Part shown: positions 45,369 to 54,785 of the stretch, piece after piece | Layout of the letters: every line of letters begins with the position of its first letter | Position numbering within the stretch: the stretch's first letter is position 1 | Source: Anaerocolumna sedimenticola | Lineage (GTDB): Bacteria; Bacillota; Clostridia; Lachnospirales; Lachnospiraceae | Assembly (NCBI RefSeq): GCF_009931695.1 | Contig: NZ_CP048000.1 | Coordinates: 5,412,501 to 5,476,500, forward strand | DNA length: 64,000 nt | Direction: 5' to 3' | Program-made: the position numbers and the translations under genes | Notes under the pieces: generated by a model | What the model was told of the DNA's origin: nothing | Databases searched by the model: none | The model's input: the letters and a program-made list of their open reading frames with translations, nothing else

Positions 45369-45624
45369 CCTATACCCCCATGCATTTTACAAGTTTACCT
45401 GCGAAACTGCCAAATTAGAAAGTGAAAATGCTTTTAATTTTCTCACTAACACCTCCCGTGGATTTGTTTTTATCATTATATCAGAAAAATCTTTCATTCT
45501 CTTAATAAAAAGTGCTATTTTATAATTCTTTTATATTTATATCTTTTTTTAGAATAAATAGATTATTTTTCACTCATACTACCGTTTAGAAATCTGCAAA
45601 TATAATGGGAAAGGATGTGTCAGA

Positions 45625-45783
45625 ATGGAAACAGGCCATTTTACTGATTATGAAATAGCGAATATTAATGATTCCGCATTAAAACAAATCTCCGAATTAG
45701 AGAAAAACATGTGCGCTGATACGAATAAAAATATTGTTTTAATTGCTTATCAAAATAAAGATGGGAATAAGAAAGAAAGTTAA
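45625..45783 (+). CDS. Hypothetical 52-residue protein
   Basis: Small ORF with AAAGGATG upstream of ATG 45625. Acidic N-terminal half (METGHFTDYEIANIND) and polar C-terminus, one Cys, no membrane segment. It has its own convergent terminator, which supports expression. I do not recognise it. Confidence 0.55.
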   Translation: METGHFTDYEIANINDSALKQISELEKNMCADTNKNIVLIAYQNKDGNKKES

Positions 45784-45858
45784 ATATCAAAAAGTACTAG
45801 TCTCGCCTATTTGACCAAAGAACTAATATAAATACTAGCAAGTATCTCTAATTTTTTA

Positions 45859-45906
45859 GAAACCTCCAATCTGATTTAATAAAAAATCACTCAGTTTGGA
45901 GGTTTC
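45859..45906. terminator. Bidirectional terminator
   Basis: Stem GAAACCTCCAATCTGA / TCAGTTTGGAGGTTTC with one mismatch, between the 52-residue ORF and the ABC-2 permease gene. Confidence 0.75.
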
Positions 45907-45926
45907 CATTATGTCTAAAAGAAGCT

Positions 45927-46937
45927 TTATAATCTCCTGTATTTTTTTAATGCTAACACATTAATAGCAAATAATGCAGCAATGTATAGGATGGATCCGG
46001 CTACCCACGGCAAAATTTCCAAGAAACCTTTTCCCTGTATCATTATCTTTTCCAGGGAAGTACAGCCATAATAAACAGGGATCAGATAACACAATTTACC
46101 TAATCCAAAGGGAATCGTATCAAGGGGTATCAGTCCCGAATAAAAAATCTGCGGAATTAAAACAATCGGTATAAACTGCACCATCTGTAATTCATTATTA
46201 GAAAATATGGAAGCTAAAGCACCGATGGATACGGCTGAAAATGACATTAAAATCATAACCAGGATACATAACAGGATGGAACCCTCCACCTGCAGCTTTA
46301 ATACATAAACGGAAAAGAGAATAATTAAAATACTCTGTATGGCTGATAATACTCCGTACCCTAAGGTATATCCTCCGATTACTGCAAAACGGCTGATGGG
46401 GGTCATAAGCATTCTCTCTAAAGTCTGTCCAAAACGTTCCCTGACAAAAGACATTCCGGATAAGATAAATACAAAGAAAAAGGAAAGGACACCCAAAAAT
46501 ACATAACTTAAGGAATCCAGCTGATTGTTTTCATTCGTCTCGTAGATATAGGATATATCCGGTACAGTCTGGCCTTTATTAAAAACCTGGTTCGTCTTCT
46601 GTATGGCCTGTATGGCTGCCGCTGACTTTGAGTTTTTTTCTAATAAAGTGATATGCAGACCTGAAGTATCTTTCCATAAGAAAGCATCTGCTCCCGCCTC
46701 TTCCAGGTAATTCCGTACATCCGGTTTTTCATCGACTATAGTTACCTCAGCGTTTTGTTCCAATTCTATGATATAGGTTTGATCCATATCATAAACTGCA
46801 ATCTTCGGTACATAATCAGAATCACCTAAAATAAAATACAGGAGGGTCAGTACTAATAAAGGAGCAAATAATAATAATCCTAAAGACCTTTTGTCATTTC
46901 TGATTTGATATATAATACGTTTCCAAATACTTAACAT
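45927..46937 (-). CDS. ABC-2-type exporter permease
   Basis: 336-residue membrane protein of the ABC-2/DrrB-like family. The N-terminal membrane segment (LGLLLFAPLLVLTLLYF) is followed by an extracellular domain to about 150. Five further segments carry FVRERFGQTLERMLMTPISRFAVIGGYTLGYG, a typical coupling region, and NNELQMVQFIPIVLIPQIFYSGLIPLDTIP. It overlaps the ATPase gene by seven bases. Together they form a probable drug or lipid exporter under the divergent TetR gene. Confidence 0.92.
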   Translation of the reverse strand: MLSIWKRIIYQIRNDKRSLGLLLFAPLLVLTLLYFILGDSDYVPKIAVYDMDQTYIIELEQNAEVTIVDEKPDVRNYLEEAGADAFLWKDTSGLHITLLEKNSKSAAAIQAIQKTNQVFNKGQTVPDISYIYETNENNQLDSLSYVFLGVLSFFFVFILSGMSFVRERFGQTLERMLMTPISRFAVIGGYTLGYGVLSAIQSILIILFSVYVLKLQVEGSILLCILVMILMSFSAVSIGALASIFSNNELQMVQFIPIVLIPQIFYSGLIPLDTIPFGLGKLCYLIPVYYGCTSLEKIMIQGKGFLEILPWVAGSILYIAALFAINVLALKKYRRL

Positions 46938-47659
46938 AATGATTCCTCCCCTGTTTTTTCATCCATGAAAAACAATTCTTCTATTTTGCCGTTAGGAGTG
47001 CTGTCAATCAGATGATCTATTGTGTCCGAAGCGATAATATGTCCATTCCTTAATAATGCCGCATTATCACATTCCATCACTTCATCCATAACATGGGTAG
47101 TGACCACTATTGTTTTTCCCTGCTCTTTTAACTTTTTTAAATAATTCCATATTTGCTTTCGTAATACCGGGTCTATTCCTACTGTTGGTTCATCCAGAAG
47201 CAAAATATCCGGTTGGTGAATAAGTGCTACCGCGAGTGAGATTCTCTTTTTCATCCCTCCCGAGTAATTCCGTATCAATTTATTTTTCTCATTGCTTAAA
47301 CCAACAATACTTAAAATCTGTTCGGCATTTTTCAGAAATTCAGCTCTTTTTACTTTTTGCAAACCTGCAAAAAACTTAAGATTATCCCAGGCAGATAATT
47401 CCTCATATAATGCATCATTTTGAGGCATAAATCCTATGGCTTGGAGTAGTTTTCTATCCGGCATAGATTTTCCATCAATATTTACCCCTCCTTTATCTGC
47501 CGGAATCGCTCCCATTATAATACGCAGCAGGGTAGTCTTACCCGATCCGGAAGCTCCCAGCAGACAGACAATCTGCCCGGAGTCAATCGTCAACGTTATA
47601 TCACCTAAAACCTGATGTTTCTGAAAAGATTTACTGACCTGATTCACTTCTATCTTCAT
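46931..47659 (-). CDS. ABC-2 exporter ATPase
   Basis: 242 residues from ATG 47659 (AGGAGG upstream; the frame to 47677 is not needed). Walker A GASGSGKTTLL near 36, signature YSGGMKKRISLAVALIHQP near 135 and Walker B ILLLDEPTVGIDP near 157. The YSGGMKKR variant and VVTTHVMDEVMECD are typical for drug-export ATPases of the DrrA/CcmA type. Confidence 0.95.
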   Translation of the reverse strand: MKIEVNQVSKSFQKHQVLGDITLTIDSGQIVCLLGASGSGKTTLLRIIMGAIPADKGGVNIDGKSMPDRKLLQAIGFMPQNDALYEELSAWDNLKFFAGLQKVKRAEFLKNAEQILSIVGLSNEKNKLIRNYSGGMKKRISLAVALIHQPDILLLDEPTVGIDPVLRKQIWNYLKKLKEQGKTIVVTTHVMDEVMECDNAALLRNGHIIASDTIDHLIDSTPNGKIEELFFMDEKTGEESLC

Positions 47660-47691
47660 ATAAAAACCTCCTGTCATCCTACTAAAAACGG

Positions 47692-47737
47692 TTAAGTTTT
47701 ATATAACTAATCCTTTAAATCTTAGGATTAAACTTAA
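47692..47737. promoter_or_regulatory. Nested inverted repeat between ABC-2 operon and TetR gene
   Basis: Outer arms TTAAGTTT / AAACTTAA and inner arms TAATCCT / AGGATTA, 33 nt upstream of the ATPase start. A candidate operator for the TetR-type regulator or a leader hairpin. The rest of the 300-base gap is AT-rich with no gene. Confidence 0.45.
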
Positions 47738-47984
47738 TATTTTTTCAATTCTTTAATAAATATTTTTATAAATACTTAGTTTAAATAATTCGTACACTAA
47801 AATACCTCGGAACAAGAAATCACTCTGTTCTTTATCATCTATTTTAAAGATAATTTATACGAATTTCAATCAACACTAATCTCATATGTGTCGGATTTTC
47901 TGTGATTTTAATTATTAGGTTTCTCTTGCATGTATCCGAATGTCGTTTTATAATAACTTAATTACTTCTTTAGGAGAAAAACCA

Positions 47985-48575
47985 ATGAATGGCAATTCCT
48001 TGACTTTAGCAACGCAAATTACAAGACATAACCTGATTGATGCATTTTGGCAATTATATTGCAAAAAAACGATTGAAAAAATTACTGTTACTGAAGTCTG
48101 CGCACTGGCAGGGTATAACAGGTCGACATTTTATGTTTATTTTAAAGACGTGTATGAAATATTGGATGAGATAGAAAATCAGGTTATTACTGCGGATGAA
48201 TTTAAAAGTATTATTCTGGATCAGCTTTTAAATAATAAAGATAAGAAAGATTTATTGAAACAATTGATACAGTTATTTGAAAACAATAAGAATTATCTTC
48301 CGGTTTTATTAAGTGAAAAAGGAGATCCTTATTTCCGGCAGAAATTATTAAAGAAGTTATATCCCCCACTTATCTCTTTTTATCCTGATTTAACGAAAGA
48401 AGAAATACAGGAAATTAAATACACCATGGAATATCAAAGTGCCGCCATGTTAAGTACCATCTCAAAATGGTATACCAACGGGAAAGACATTCCTCTGGAA
48501 CGGTTTCTGGAATTATTATTTTCCATAACTACGAACGGAATCCAGAAAGAATTTCTAAAATATATGAAGCTATAA
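47985..48575 (+). CDS. TetR-family regulator
   Basis: 196 residues from ATG 47985 (TTAGGAGAAAAACC upstream; a longer frame from 47940 lacks a ribosome site). The N-terminal TetR domain has LIDAFWQLYCKKTIEKITVTEVCALAGYNRSTFYVYFKDVYEILDEIE, with the helix-turn-helix GYNRSTFYVYF. The C-terminal ligand domain is helical and unrecognised. Divergent from the ABC-2 exporter genes, so probably their repressor. Confidence 0.92.
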   Translation: MNGNSLTLATQITRHNLIDAFWQLYCKKTIEKITVTEVCALAGYNRSTFYVYFKDVYEILDEIENQVITADEFKSIILDQLLNNKDKKDLLKQLIQLFENNKNYLPVLLSEKGDPYFRQKLLKKLYPPLISFYPDLTKEEIQEIKYTMEYQSAAMLSTISKWYTNGKDIPLERFLELLFSITTNGIQKEFLKYMKL

Positions 48576-48664
48576 AAATACGTACCAGGTGCGGCTGAAA
48601 TCTTAAAGAGCATCCAGTGATAGAATATAAAGCTATATATCACAGATATTTTATATTATATAGA

Positions 48665-48702
48665 CGCGGATAGCGGCAAGAAAGAACAAACCACTATCCG
48701 CG
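48665..48702. terminator. GC-rich hairpin between TetR gene and permease gene
   Basis: Perfect 9-bp arms CGCGGATAG / CTATCCGCG, with no T run on either strand. It may be a weak terminator or processing site between two convergent genes. Confidence 0.4.
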
Positions 48703-48786
48703 CACTAAGTATAAATATCTAGAAATATACCTGCAGATTTAAGTGTTACTTTACAACTTAATGATTTTACCGGCCTTTATCCTTAT

Positions 48787-51375
48787 TTATTCTGCTTCTC
48801 TGAGCCTTTCTACAATACTTTTACGGTTTGTCATACGATAGGATAAAAGAGGTATGATAATACCTATGACCAGAAAAACTGGTAATAATATAACAATTGG
48901 CATAATATTCAGACGGAAAGTAAAAAACCACATAATATTTTCAATTGGTTTTAAAGCAATATATCCGATTAAAACACTGATGACCAGTGATACAAGTATA
49001 GAAACAATACTGTAAAACAACCCCTCAAACAACAGCATTTTCTTAAGCTGCTTTCCTGTCATTCCAATACTTTGCAACATTGCAAATTCTCTGCGTCTTG
49101 TCATAATACTGGTAAGGACAGCATTTATAAAATTCAGTATTCCTACAATGCCCACAATAAAACTTAAGATACTCCCAACTAATAAAAACATATTACGGAA
49201 AGTACTGAATTGGTTAACATAGGATGCTTTTGATTCATAATTCATATCCGGTTCCTGTTTGTCCGTATAATCCTTAATAAAATTTTCCATCTGCTTCGTA
49301 TGTTCCTTATCCACGTTATACATATAGATCATTGTATTTTCCGTGCCGGTATCTTTTATAAAAGTTTTGGCTGAAGTGATAAACGGCACATCCCCATAGG
49401 CACGTAATGACATATTATGAGGCATCATAACAACCGCTATCACTTCATATTCCTCATCCCATCCATTATATTCTGTTAATTTGCCATCTTCACTGTACTT
49501 ATAATCCGTACAATAATGAATTTTAACTTTTTCTCCAACATCATAAATGGCATCTTGTAGATTCGGCTTACCATAATCATCGGGAAAAACAACCAGTGCA
49601 AGATAATGGCCGCTTTTCATTTTCTCTCTATCCAACTTGCCTTTTAAAAGCGTAAGCTGCTTCATCGGAAGATCTTCAAGTCCGTATAAATCCACATCTG
49701 TACTAATTTTACCGTTTTCATCTTTATCTTTCAGGCTGGATTCCATAGCTTCTTTCGGGTACCAGCCGAAGAACTGCTTAAAATCATTTTCTTCCAAAGA
49801 TGTATTACTAATAAATGTACTCCCATATACCCGTCCCGATTCGGTAATTCCTGTCTGGGCATTAATGGCATTTATCATACTGTCCGTTACTTTTTGATCT
49901 TCTGAGCCGAAACGGCATTGGAAATAATCCGAATGCCCTACAATAAAATCGGTTATAACAAATTTATCTAAGAACTTATCCATATCAAAACCTTTGGTAA
50001 AGGTATAAGTACAATTTAAAAGTATTACGCTTAAGGACAAGGAGATGATTACCAGAACTGTTTTCTTTCTGCTTAAGGCCAAATTTGCCAAAGCCATATT
50101 ATATACTTTCCCACCGTTTCTGGAATTTTTATATTGTTTCTTACCGTTAGCCCTTTCCGTATAACGTACTGCTTCAATGGGCGAAACCCTGGAAGCCAAA
50201 ATCCCCGGTTTATTGCAGCTGATACCTACTGTAATAACAGAAAACAGAGCGGCTCCTATAAAGATCCAAGGATTATAAGCCGTAAAGCTCCGCTTATTCG
50301 TCATAATATTCATAATAACCGGAGTCAGTTTATTACCTATGATAAAACCGGTTAGCAGGCCTACAGGTATCCCAAAACATGACAGGAAAAAAGCCTGATT
50401 TCTCACGAGACGTTTGATTTGTTTTGGAGTTGTTCCAATTGTCTTCAAAAGCCCGTAAAAACGGATATCTCCGGATACTGATATCTGGAAAATATTATAA
50501 ATAATCAGATATCCGGTAAAAATAATTAACAGTATCACTGCTGTGATGGCCGCTACCATCATAATAGTATCTTCCTTGTTCAAATGAGTGGAAGTATACG
50601 CCCAGTTAACACCTGTCGCAAGGTAATTGGATGCACTTTGATCCACAAAGTTATAACCATTCTCCTCCGTTATCTTACGAAGATTCGCTTCAATATTTCT
50701 GCTGTTTGCAAACATAACATCCAGATTCCAGGTTCCAATCGATTCGTAACCAGATGCACGCGGTTTATAGTCTTTTAATTGTCCCTCTACATAACTTTCT
50801 GACAACCAAATCTGACTTGCCAAAGAAGCTTCATCTGTCTGCCAGAATCCGCATAAAGTAAAAGTATCGGTTACCGTCCTTTCTCCCACCGGAAACGTAA
50901 GGTTTACTTTTTCACCGATTTTATGAGGAATACCTAAAAGATCAAGGACCGCCGTATCCGTTGCCAGTTCCATCTTATCTTCCGGCATTTTACCTGTGGT
51001 AGGATAGCTGAAATAAAGCTTAGCTTCATTCTTGTCTGAATAACGTATCTCGGTATGATGTTTGTTGAAGGGAGCCTCCTCAGGCATTGATAGCATAAGG
51101 CTCATACCATATTCTTTAATAAGAGGATCTGCTTTTAGCCGGTCAGCCTGTTCCTTGTTCAAATATTTAAAACTTCCATGGGCACTTCCTCCAGCCATAC
51201 GCATATATTGCTGCTGGATGGAGTAATTCATAGAAACAGCGACTGTAAACAAGGAGGTAAATAATAAGGTGGTTAGTATAATAGCAAGAATAGCTACAAT
51301 ATTTCTTATTCGATTCGCCTTAAAGCTGCGAAAAGAAAGCCTGTAGATTACTTTTTTATTTGCAACTTTAATCAT
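48787..51375 (-). CDS. FtsX-family ABC exporter permease, 862 residues
   Basis: Paralogue of the permease at 37644 with the same double FtsX layout. Membrane segment about 27-50, extracellular domain to about 265, then three segments with FYGLLKTIGTTPKQIKRLVRNQAFFLS. A second segment near 435-455 and an extracellular domain to about 745 follow, and the C-terminus has RREFAMLQSIGMTGKQLKKMLLFEGLF. It overlaps the ATPase stop by ATGA. The extracellular domains differ from the paralogue, so the two modules probably export or sense different compounds. Confidence 0.92.
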   Translation of the reverse strand: MIKVANKKVIYRLSFRSFKANRIRNIVAILAIILTTLLFTSLFTVAVSMNYSIQQQYMRMAGGSAHGSFKYLNKEQADRLKADPLIKEYGMSLMLSMPEEAPFNKHHTEIRYSDKNEAKLYFSYPTTGKMPEDKMELATDTAVLDLLGIPHKIGEKVNLTFPVGERTVTDTFTLCGFWQTDEASLASQIWLSESYVEGQLKDYKPRASGYESIGTWNLDVMFANSRNIEANLRKITEENGYNFVDQSASNYLATGVNWAYTSTHLNKEDTIMMVAAITAVILLIIFTGYLIIYNIFQISVSGDIRFYGLLKTIGTTPKQIKRLVRNQAFFLSCFGIPVGLLTGFIIGNKLTPVIMNIMTNKRSFTAYNPWIFIGAALFSVITVGISCNKPGILASRVSPIEAVRYTERANGKKQYKNSRNGGKVYNMALANLALSRKKTVLVIISLSLSVILLNCTYTFTKGFDMDKFLDKFVITDFIVGHSDYFQCRFGSEDQKVTDSMINAINAQTGITESGRVYGSTFISNTSLEENDFKQFFGWYPKEAMESSLKDKDENGKISTDVDLYGLEDLPMKQLTLLKGKLDREKMKSGHYLALVVFPDDYGKPNLQDAIYDVGEKVKIHYCTDYKYSEDGKLTEYNGWDEEYEVIAVVMMPHNMSLRAYGDVPFITSAKTFIKDTGTENTMIYMYNVDKEHTKQMENFIKDYTDKQEPDMNYESKASYVNQFSTFRNMFLLVGSILSFIVGIVGILNFINAVLTSIMTRRREFAMLQSIGMTGKQLKKMLLFEGLFYSIVSILVSLVISVLIGYIALKPIENIMWFFTFRLNIMPIVILLPVFLVIGIIIPLLSYRMTNRKSIVERLREAE

Positions 51376-52052
51376 AAGGTTTCACCGCCTGTTATCCTGC
51401 CGTCCTCAATACGGATAATTCGGTCAGCCATTTGGGCAATTTCTTCATTATGAGTAATCATAACAATAGTCTGTTTAAACTGCTGACCGGTTACTTTTAA
51501 TAAACCCATAACATCCAGGCTGGTTTTGCTGTCTAGATTCCCGGTAGGTTCATCCGCAAGAAGAATAGCAGGTTTTGCAGCAAGGGCCCTCGCCATGGCA
51601 ACTCTCTGCTGCTGCCCTCCGGACAGGTTATTGGGCAGATTATTTAATTTACTCTTAAGACCCAAAGTATCAATAATCTGTTCCACATAATTTTTATCCA
51701 CCGGATTGCCATCCAATTCTATGGGTAAAACAATATTTTCATAAACATTAAGTACCGGTACCAGATTATAATTTTGAAACACAAAACCGATTTTTCTTCT
51801 TCGAAATATAGTAAGCGCTTCCTCTTTTAATGAAAAAATATCCTTGCCATCCACCATTACGCTGCCTGACGTAGGCCGGTCAAGACCTCCCAGCATATGT
51901 AATAAGGTGGATTTACCGCTGCCGGACGTTCCTACTATAGCTACGAATTCGCCGTTCTCTATCTTAAGATTCACACCATCTAAAGCCTTAACAAGAACGG
52001 AATCACTGCTTCCATAATGTTTGGTTAAATTTTTCGTTTCCAGAATAATCAT
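51372..52052 (-). CDS. ABC exporter ATPase, LolD/MacB type
   Basis: 226 residues from ATG 52052, which has TTGGAGG upstream; the frame to 52112 lacks one. Walker [12 protein letters not shown], signature LSGGQQQR and Walker [13 protein letters not shown] are intact. Close paralogue of the ATPase at 40220. Pairs with the adjoining FtsX-type permease. Confidence 0.95.
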   Translation of the reverse strand: MIILETKNLTKHYGSSDSVLVKALDGVNLKIENGEFVAIVGTSGSGKSTLLHMLGGLDRPTSGSVMVDGKDIFSLKEEALTIFRRRKIGFVFQNYNLVPVLNVYENIVLPIELDGNPVDKNYVEQIIDTLGLKSKLNNLPNNLSGGQQQRVAMARALAAKPAILLADEPTGNLDSKTSLDVMGLLKVTGQQFKQTIVMITHNEEIAQMADRIIRIEDGRITGGETL

Positions 52053-52217
52053 GTTTACCTCCAAAAAAAGTCTATATATGGTTGTTTCCATACATAGACT
52101 ATAACCTATCATTCTTTCTAACTTCTTTCTATAATCTAACAGTTTTGAAAGATTTCCTGGTCAAAGCGGATATTCTTAGGCCCTCCACCTAAGCTGCGGC
52201 GGTCTCACTTCTGATGG

Positions 52218-53237
52218 TTAGATCGGTAAAAATACGGAAAATGTAGAGCCCTCCCCAATTCGTGATTTAACTTTTATATAACCGCCTTGTAATGAAATAA
52301 TTTCTCTTGCCAAATACAAACCGATGCCAACACCTTCATACTGGTTTACCTCTTTGGAACGGTAAAACCTGGCAAAAATTTTGTTTTGCTCCTCTTCCGC
52401 AATTCCGATACCAGTATCAGTAATATCAATTCGGTAAAACATTTCATAAGGAATCGCAGTAATTGTAATAGTTCCACCCGGTTTCATATATTTTACGGCA
52501 TTATCCAATATATTATAGATGGCTTCCGTACTCCATTTCATATCAAAACTAGCGGTACCGTCTTTGTGACAGCTTGTTATATGGATATCTTTCCCGGCTG
52601 CTTTTTGAGATATATCAGTGACTGCAGCCTTTATCAGTCCCTGTATTGAATTTTTCATCGTTGATACGGATATAATCCCCGTCTCTAACCTTGAAGTTTT
52701 TACAAGAACACTGATTAGGAAATTAAGTTTTTCTGCCTGCGCGTATATTTGCCGCACACAGTTTATATCTATGGAATCAGGTATTTCCCCATAGACTGTT
52801 TCTTCTAGTTTGGTTCCTGCGGCTTCAGGTTTTCCCTTCACTCCTGCTTCCACTTGCAAATTATTATATTTCTCTATCCGTATTGCTTTTTCCAACAGTA
52901 ATTCCGTGTATAATAGAATATTGGATAAGGGAGTTTTTGTCTGGTGGGAAATATCAGAAATCAGAGATTTAATTTTATTTTTTTCTTCTGCCAGATTTTT
53001 AGAGGAAACGGCACAAAGGCACAGATATCGGTTTAACTTCGCTTCAAGAGCGGATAATTTGGACTCGTCATATGTGTTTTCAGTAAAACTGCCGTTAATT
53101 GCAGCATCTAACATTTGATTCAGCTTATCCATTGTTTTTTTTGTTCTGGAACGATAAATCAGGATAATTCCTGCCGAAAGAAAAAATAGCAGCAACAAAA
53201 TTAGTAAAAAGCCGGATTGGGTTATTTCAATTTTCAT
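52218..53237 (-). CDS. Sensor histidine kinase
   Basis: 339 residues. Only one clear membrane segment near 8-28, so sensing is likely through the partner transporter or the membrane. HisKA has His98 in ISDISHQTKTPLSN; the SHQ-KTPL form matches the kinase at 41295. The ATP lobe has NILDNAVKYM, ITDTGIGI and GVGIGLYLAREI. An unusual poorly conserved insertion of about 40 residues follows the His region (VEAGVKGKPEAAGTKLEETVYG). Confidence 0.93.
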   Translation of the reverse strand: MKIEITQSGFLLILLLLFFLSAGIILIYRSRTKKTMDKLNQMLDAAINGSFTENTYDESKLSALEAKLNRYLCLCAVSSKNLAEEKNKIKSLISDISHQTKTPLSNILLYTELLLEKAIRIEKYNNLQVEAGVKGKPEAAGTKLEETVYGEIPDSIDINCVRQIYAQAEKLNFLISVLVKTSRLETGIISVSTMKNSIQGLIKAAVTDISQKAAGKDIHITSCHKDGTASFDMKWSTEAIYNILDNAVKYMKPGGTITITAIPYEMFYRIDITDTGIGIAEEEQNKIFARFYRSKEVNQYEGVGIGLYLAREIISLQGGYIKVKSRIGEGSTFSVFLPI

Positions 53238-53246
53238 AGCTACCTC

Positions 53247-53924
53247 TTACCTTGACGTCCATACATATCCAATTCCATACACTGTTTTAATATACTTGGG
53301 TTTGGAGGGTGTATCTTCCAGCTTATCCCGCAATCGCTTTACCGTTACGGACAACGCATTTTCATCTACAAATGCAGCATCTTCCGACCAGATTTTATCC
53401 AAAAGGATTTCCCTGGTAAGAGTATAACCTTTATTATTCACAAATATTTTTAACAGTTTCTGTTCTGTTTTACTAAGCTCAATTATAAATCCATTTTTCC
53501 GAAATTCCATCTTATCAAAATCAAACATAAAGTCATCTATGATCGTCTTCTGCTCTAAAAATCCGGTATTATTTTTTAACTGTGTATTCACCCTGGCCCG
53601 AAGAACCATCAAACTGAAAGGTTTGGTGACATAATCATTCGCACCCAGTTCTAATCCTGTCACAATATCAGTCTCCATATCATGTATGGTAAGCATAATT
53701 ACAGGAATCTTTGAAGATTTGCGGAGCTCTTTTAAGAAGTCAAACCCATTCCCATCCGGGAGATTTGCATCCAAAAGCAATAAATCAAATTCAATTGTTT
53801 CCATTAATTTTCTTGCCGATTCTAAGGTAAAAGCCTGGGAGAATAGAAAATCATCCTGTTGTAATGCCAATTTTATTCCGTTGCTTAAAGGGGCGTCGTC
53901 TTCTATAATTAATATATTTGACAT
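53247..53924 (-). CDS. OmpR/PhoB-family response regulator
   Basis: 225 residues from ATG 53924 (AGGAGGAGTTCT upstream); a 12-residue upstream extension is unlikely. Receiver Asp52 in LLLLDANLPDGNG, Lys in YVTKPFSLMVL, and a winged-helix domain with SKTEQKLLKIFVNNKGYTLTREILLDKIW. First gene of the second TCS-ABC module, ten bases before its kinase. Confidence 0.95.
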   Translation of the reverse strand: MSNILIIEDDAPLSNGIKLALQQDDFLFSQAFTLESARKLMETIEFDLLLLDANLPDGNGFDFLKELRKSSKIPVIMLTIHDMETDIVTGLELGANDYVTKPFSLMVLRARVNTQLKNNTGFLEQKTIIDDFMFDFDKMEFRKNGFIIELSKTEQKLLKIFVNNKGYTLTREILLDKIWSEDAAFVDENALSVTVKRLRDKLEDTPSKPKYIKTVYGIGYVWTSR

Positions 53925-54008
53925 AGAACTCCTCCTGTTCTTCAAATTCTGTAATTTCAAATTAAAGAAGTTTTTGACTCCTTTAAAGAGTCCACCGTTT
54001 TTAATCCC

Positions 54009-54731
54009 TTATTGTCTTCTCTGTAATAAAAACTTTTTAAATTCTTCGGCATTTCTATTAATAATTAATTTTTCCGGAAACCGTATTTCATTCAGGACCT
54101 CTGTTACAAAATCAAACCGGGCAATATCAGCCGGGTCATGGGCATCGCTGCTGATTAGGATAGGAACATCGTACTGCATACATAAGCTTAACATAGTTAA
54201 ATTATTTTTCCAGGCATTTAACCGTTTATTGATTGGATTCAGCGAATTATTATTTAATTCCAGTAAAACTGAGTTCTCCTTTGCTGCTTTTACAATCGGT
54301 TCATAAGCAAGGGGACACTTACCGTCATCGGGATGGCTGATAATATCAATCCTTGGATTTTTAATAACCTTTAATACGGCACCCGTATTTTGCTCTATGG
54401 TTCCTGCCTTATAACAGAGAGAATGAATACCGGCAATCCGAATATCCAGCTTATCGATTATTTCATCCGCAAGACTTAAATTCCCCTCATAGTCTAAAAT
54501 ATTAATTTCAGAACCCAGCAGTAGTTCTATCCCATACATTTTCCGGGGTACCACTCTTAAATTTTGAAAGTAAATGTCATCACAGGTACCGGGTATCCCT
54601 TTTGCATGCTCCGTTATGCCTAATATTTTCAGCCCTTTCTCAGCGGCTGCCTGTGCCATTTCCCGGATTGTTCCGTAGGCATGTCCGCTGGCAAGTGTAT
54701 GGGTATGAACATCTAATTCTACTTCTAGCAT
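54009..54731 (-). CDS. PHP-domain phosphatase, YcdX-like
   Basis: 240-residue trinuclear-metal phosphoesterase of the PHP family. The metal-binding HTHT motif is in ELDVHTHTLASGHAYG near residue 8. ITEHAKG, GSEINIL, GIHSL, SHPDDG and SSDAHDP follow in order. The whole domain is present. Related enzymes hydrolyse phosphorylated sugars or histidinol phosphate; the substrate is not clear. The gene follows the TCS-ABC module on the same strand with its own ribosome site. Confidence 0.92.
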   Translation of the reverse strand: MLEVELDVHTHTLASGHAYGTIREMAQAAAEKGLKILGITEHAKGIPGTCDDIYFQNLRVVPRKMYGIELLLGSEINILDYEGNLSLADEIIDKLDIRIAGIHSLCYKAGTIEQNTGAVLKVIKNPRIDIISHPDDGKCPLAYEPIVKAAKENSVLLELNNNSLNPINKRLNAWKNNLTMLSLCMQYDVPILISSDAHDPADIARFDFVTEVLNEIRFPEKLIINRNAEEFKKFLLQRRQ

Positions 54732-54785
54732 GATTCTATAATTCCTCTCTTTGTTTATTGATAATTTTACAATCCCTTACTCACG

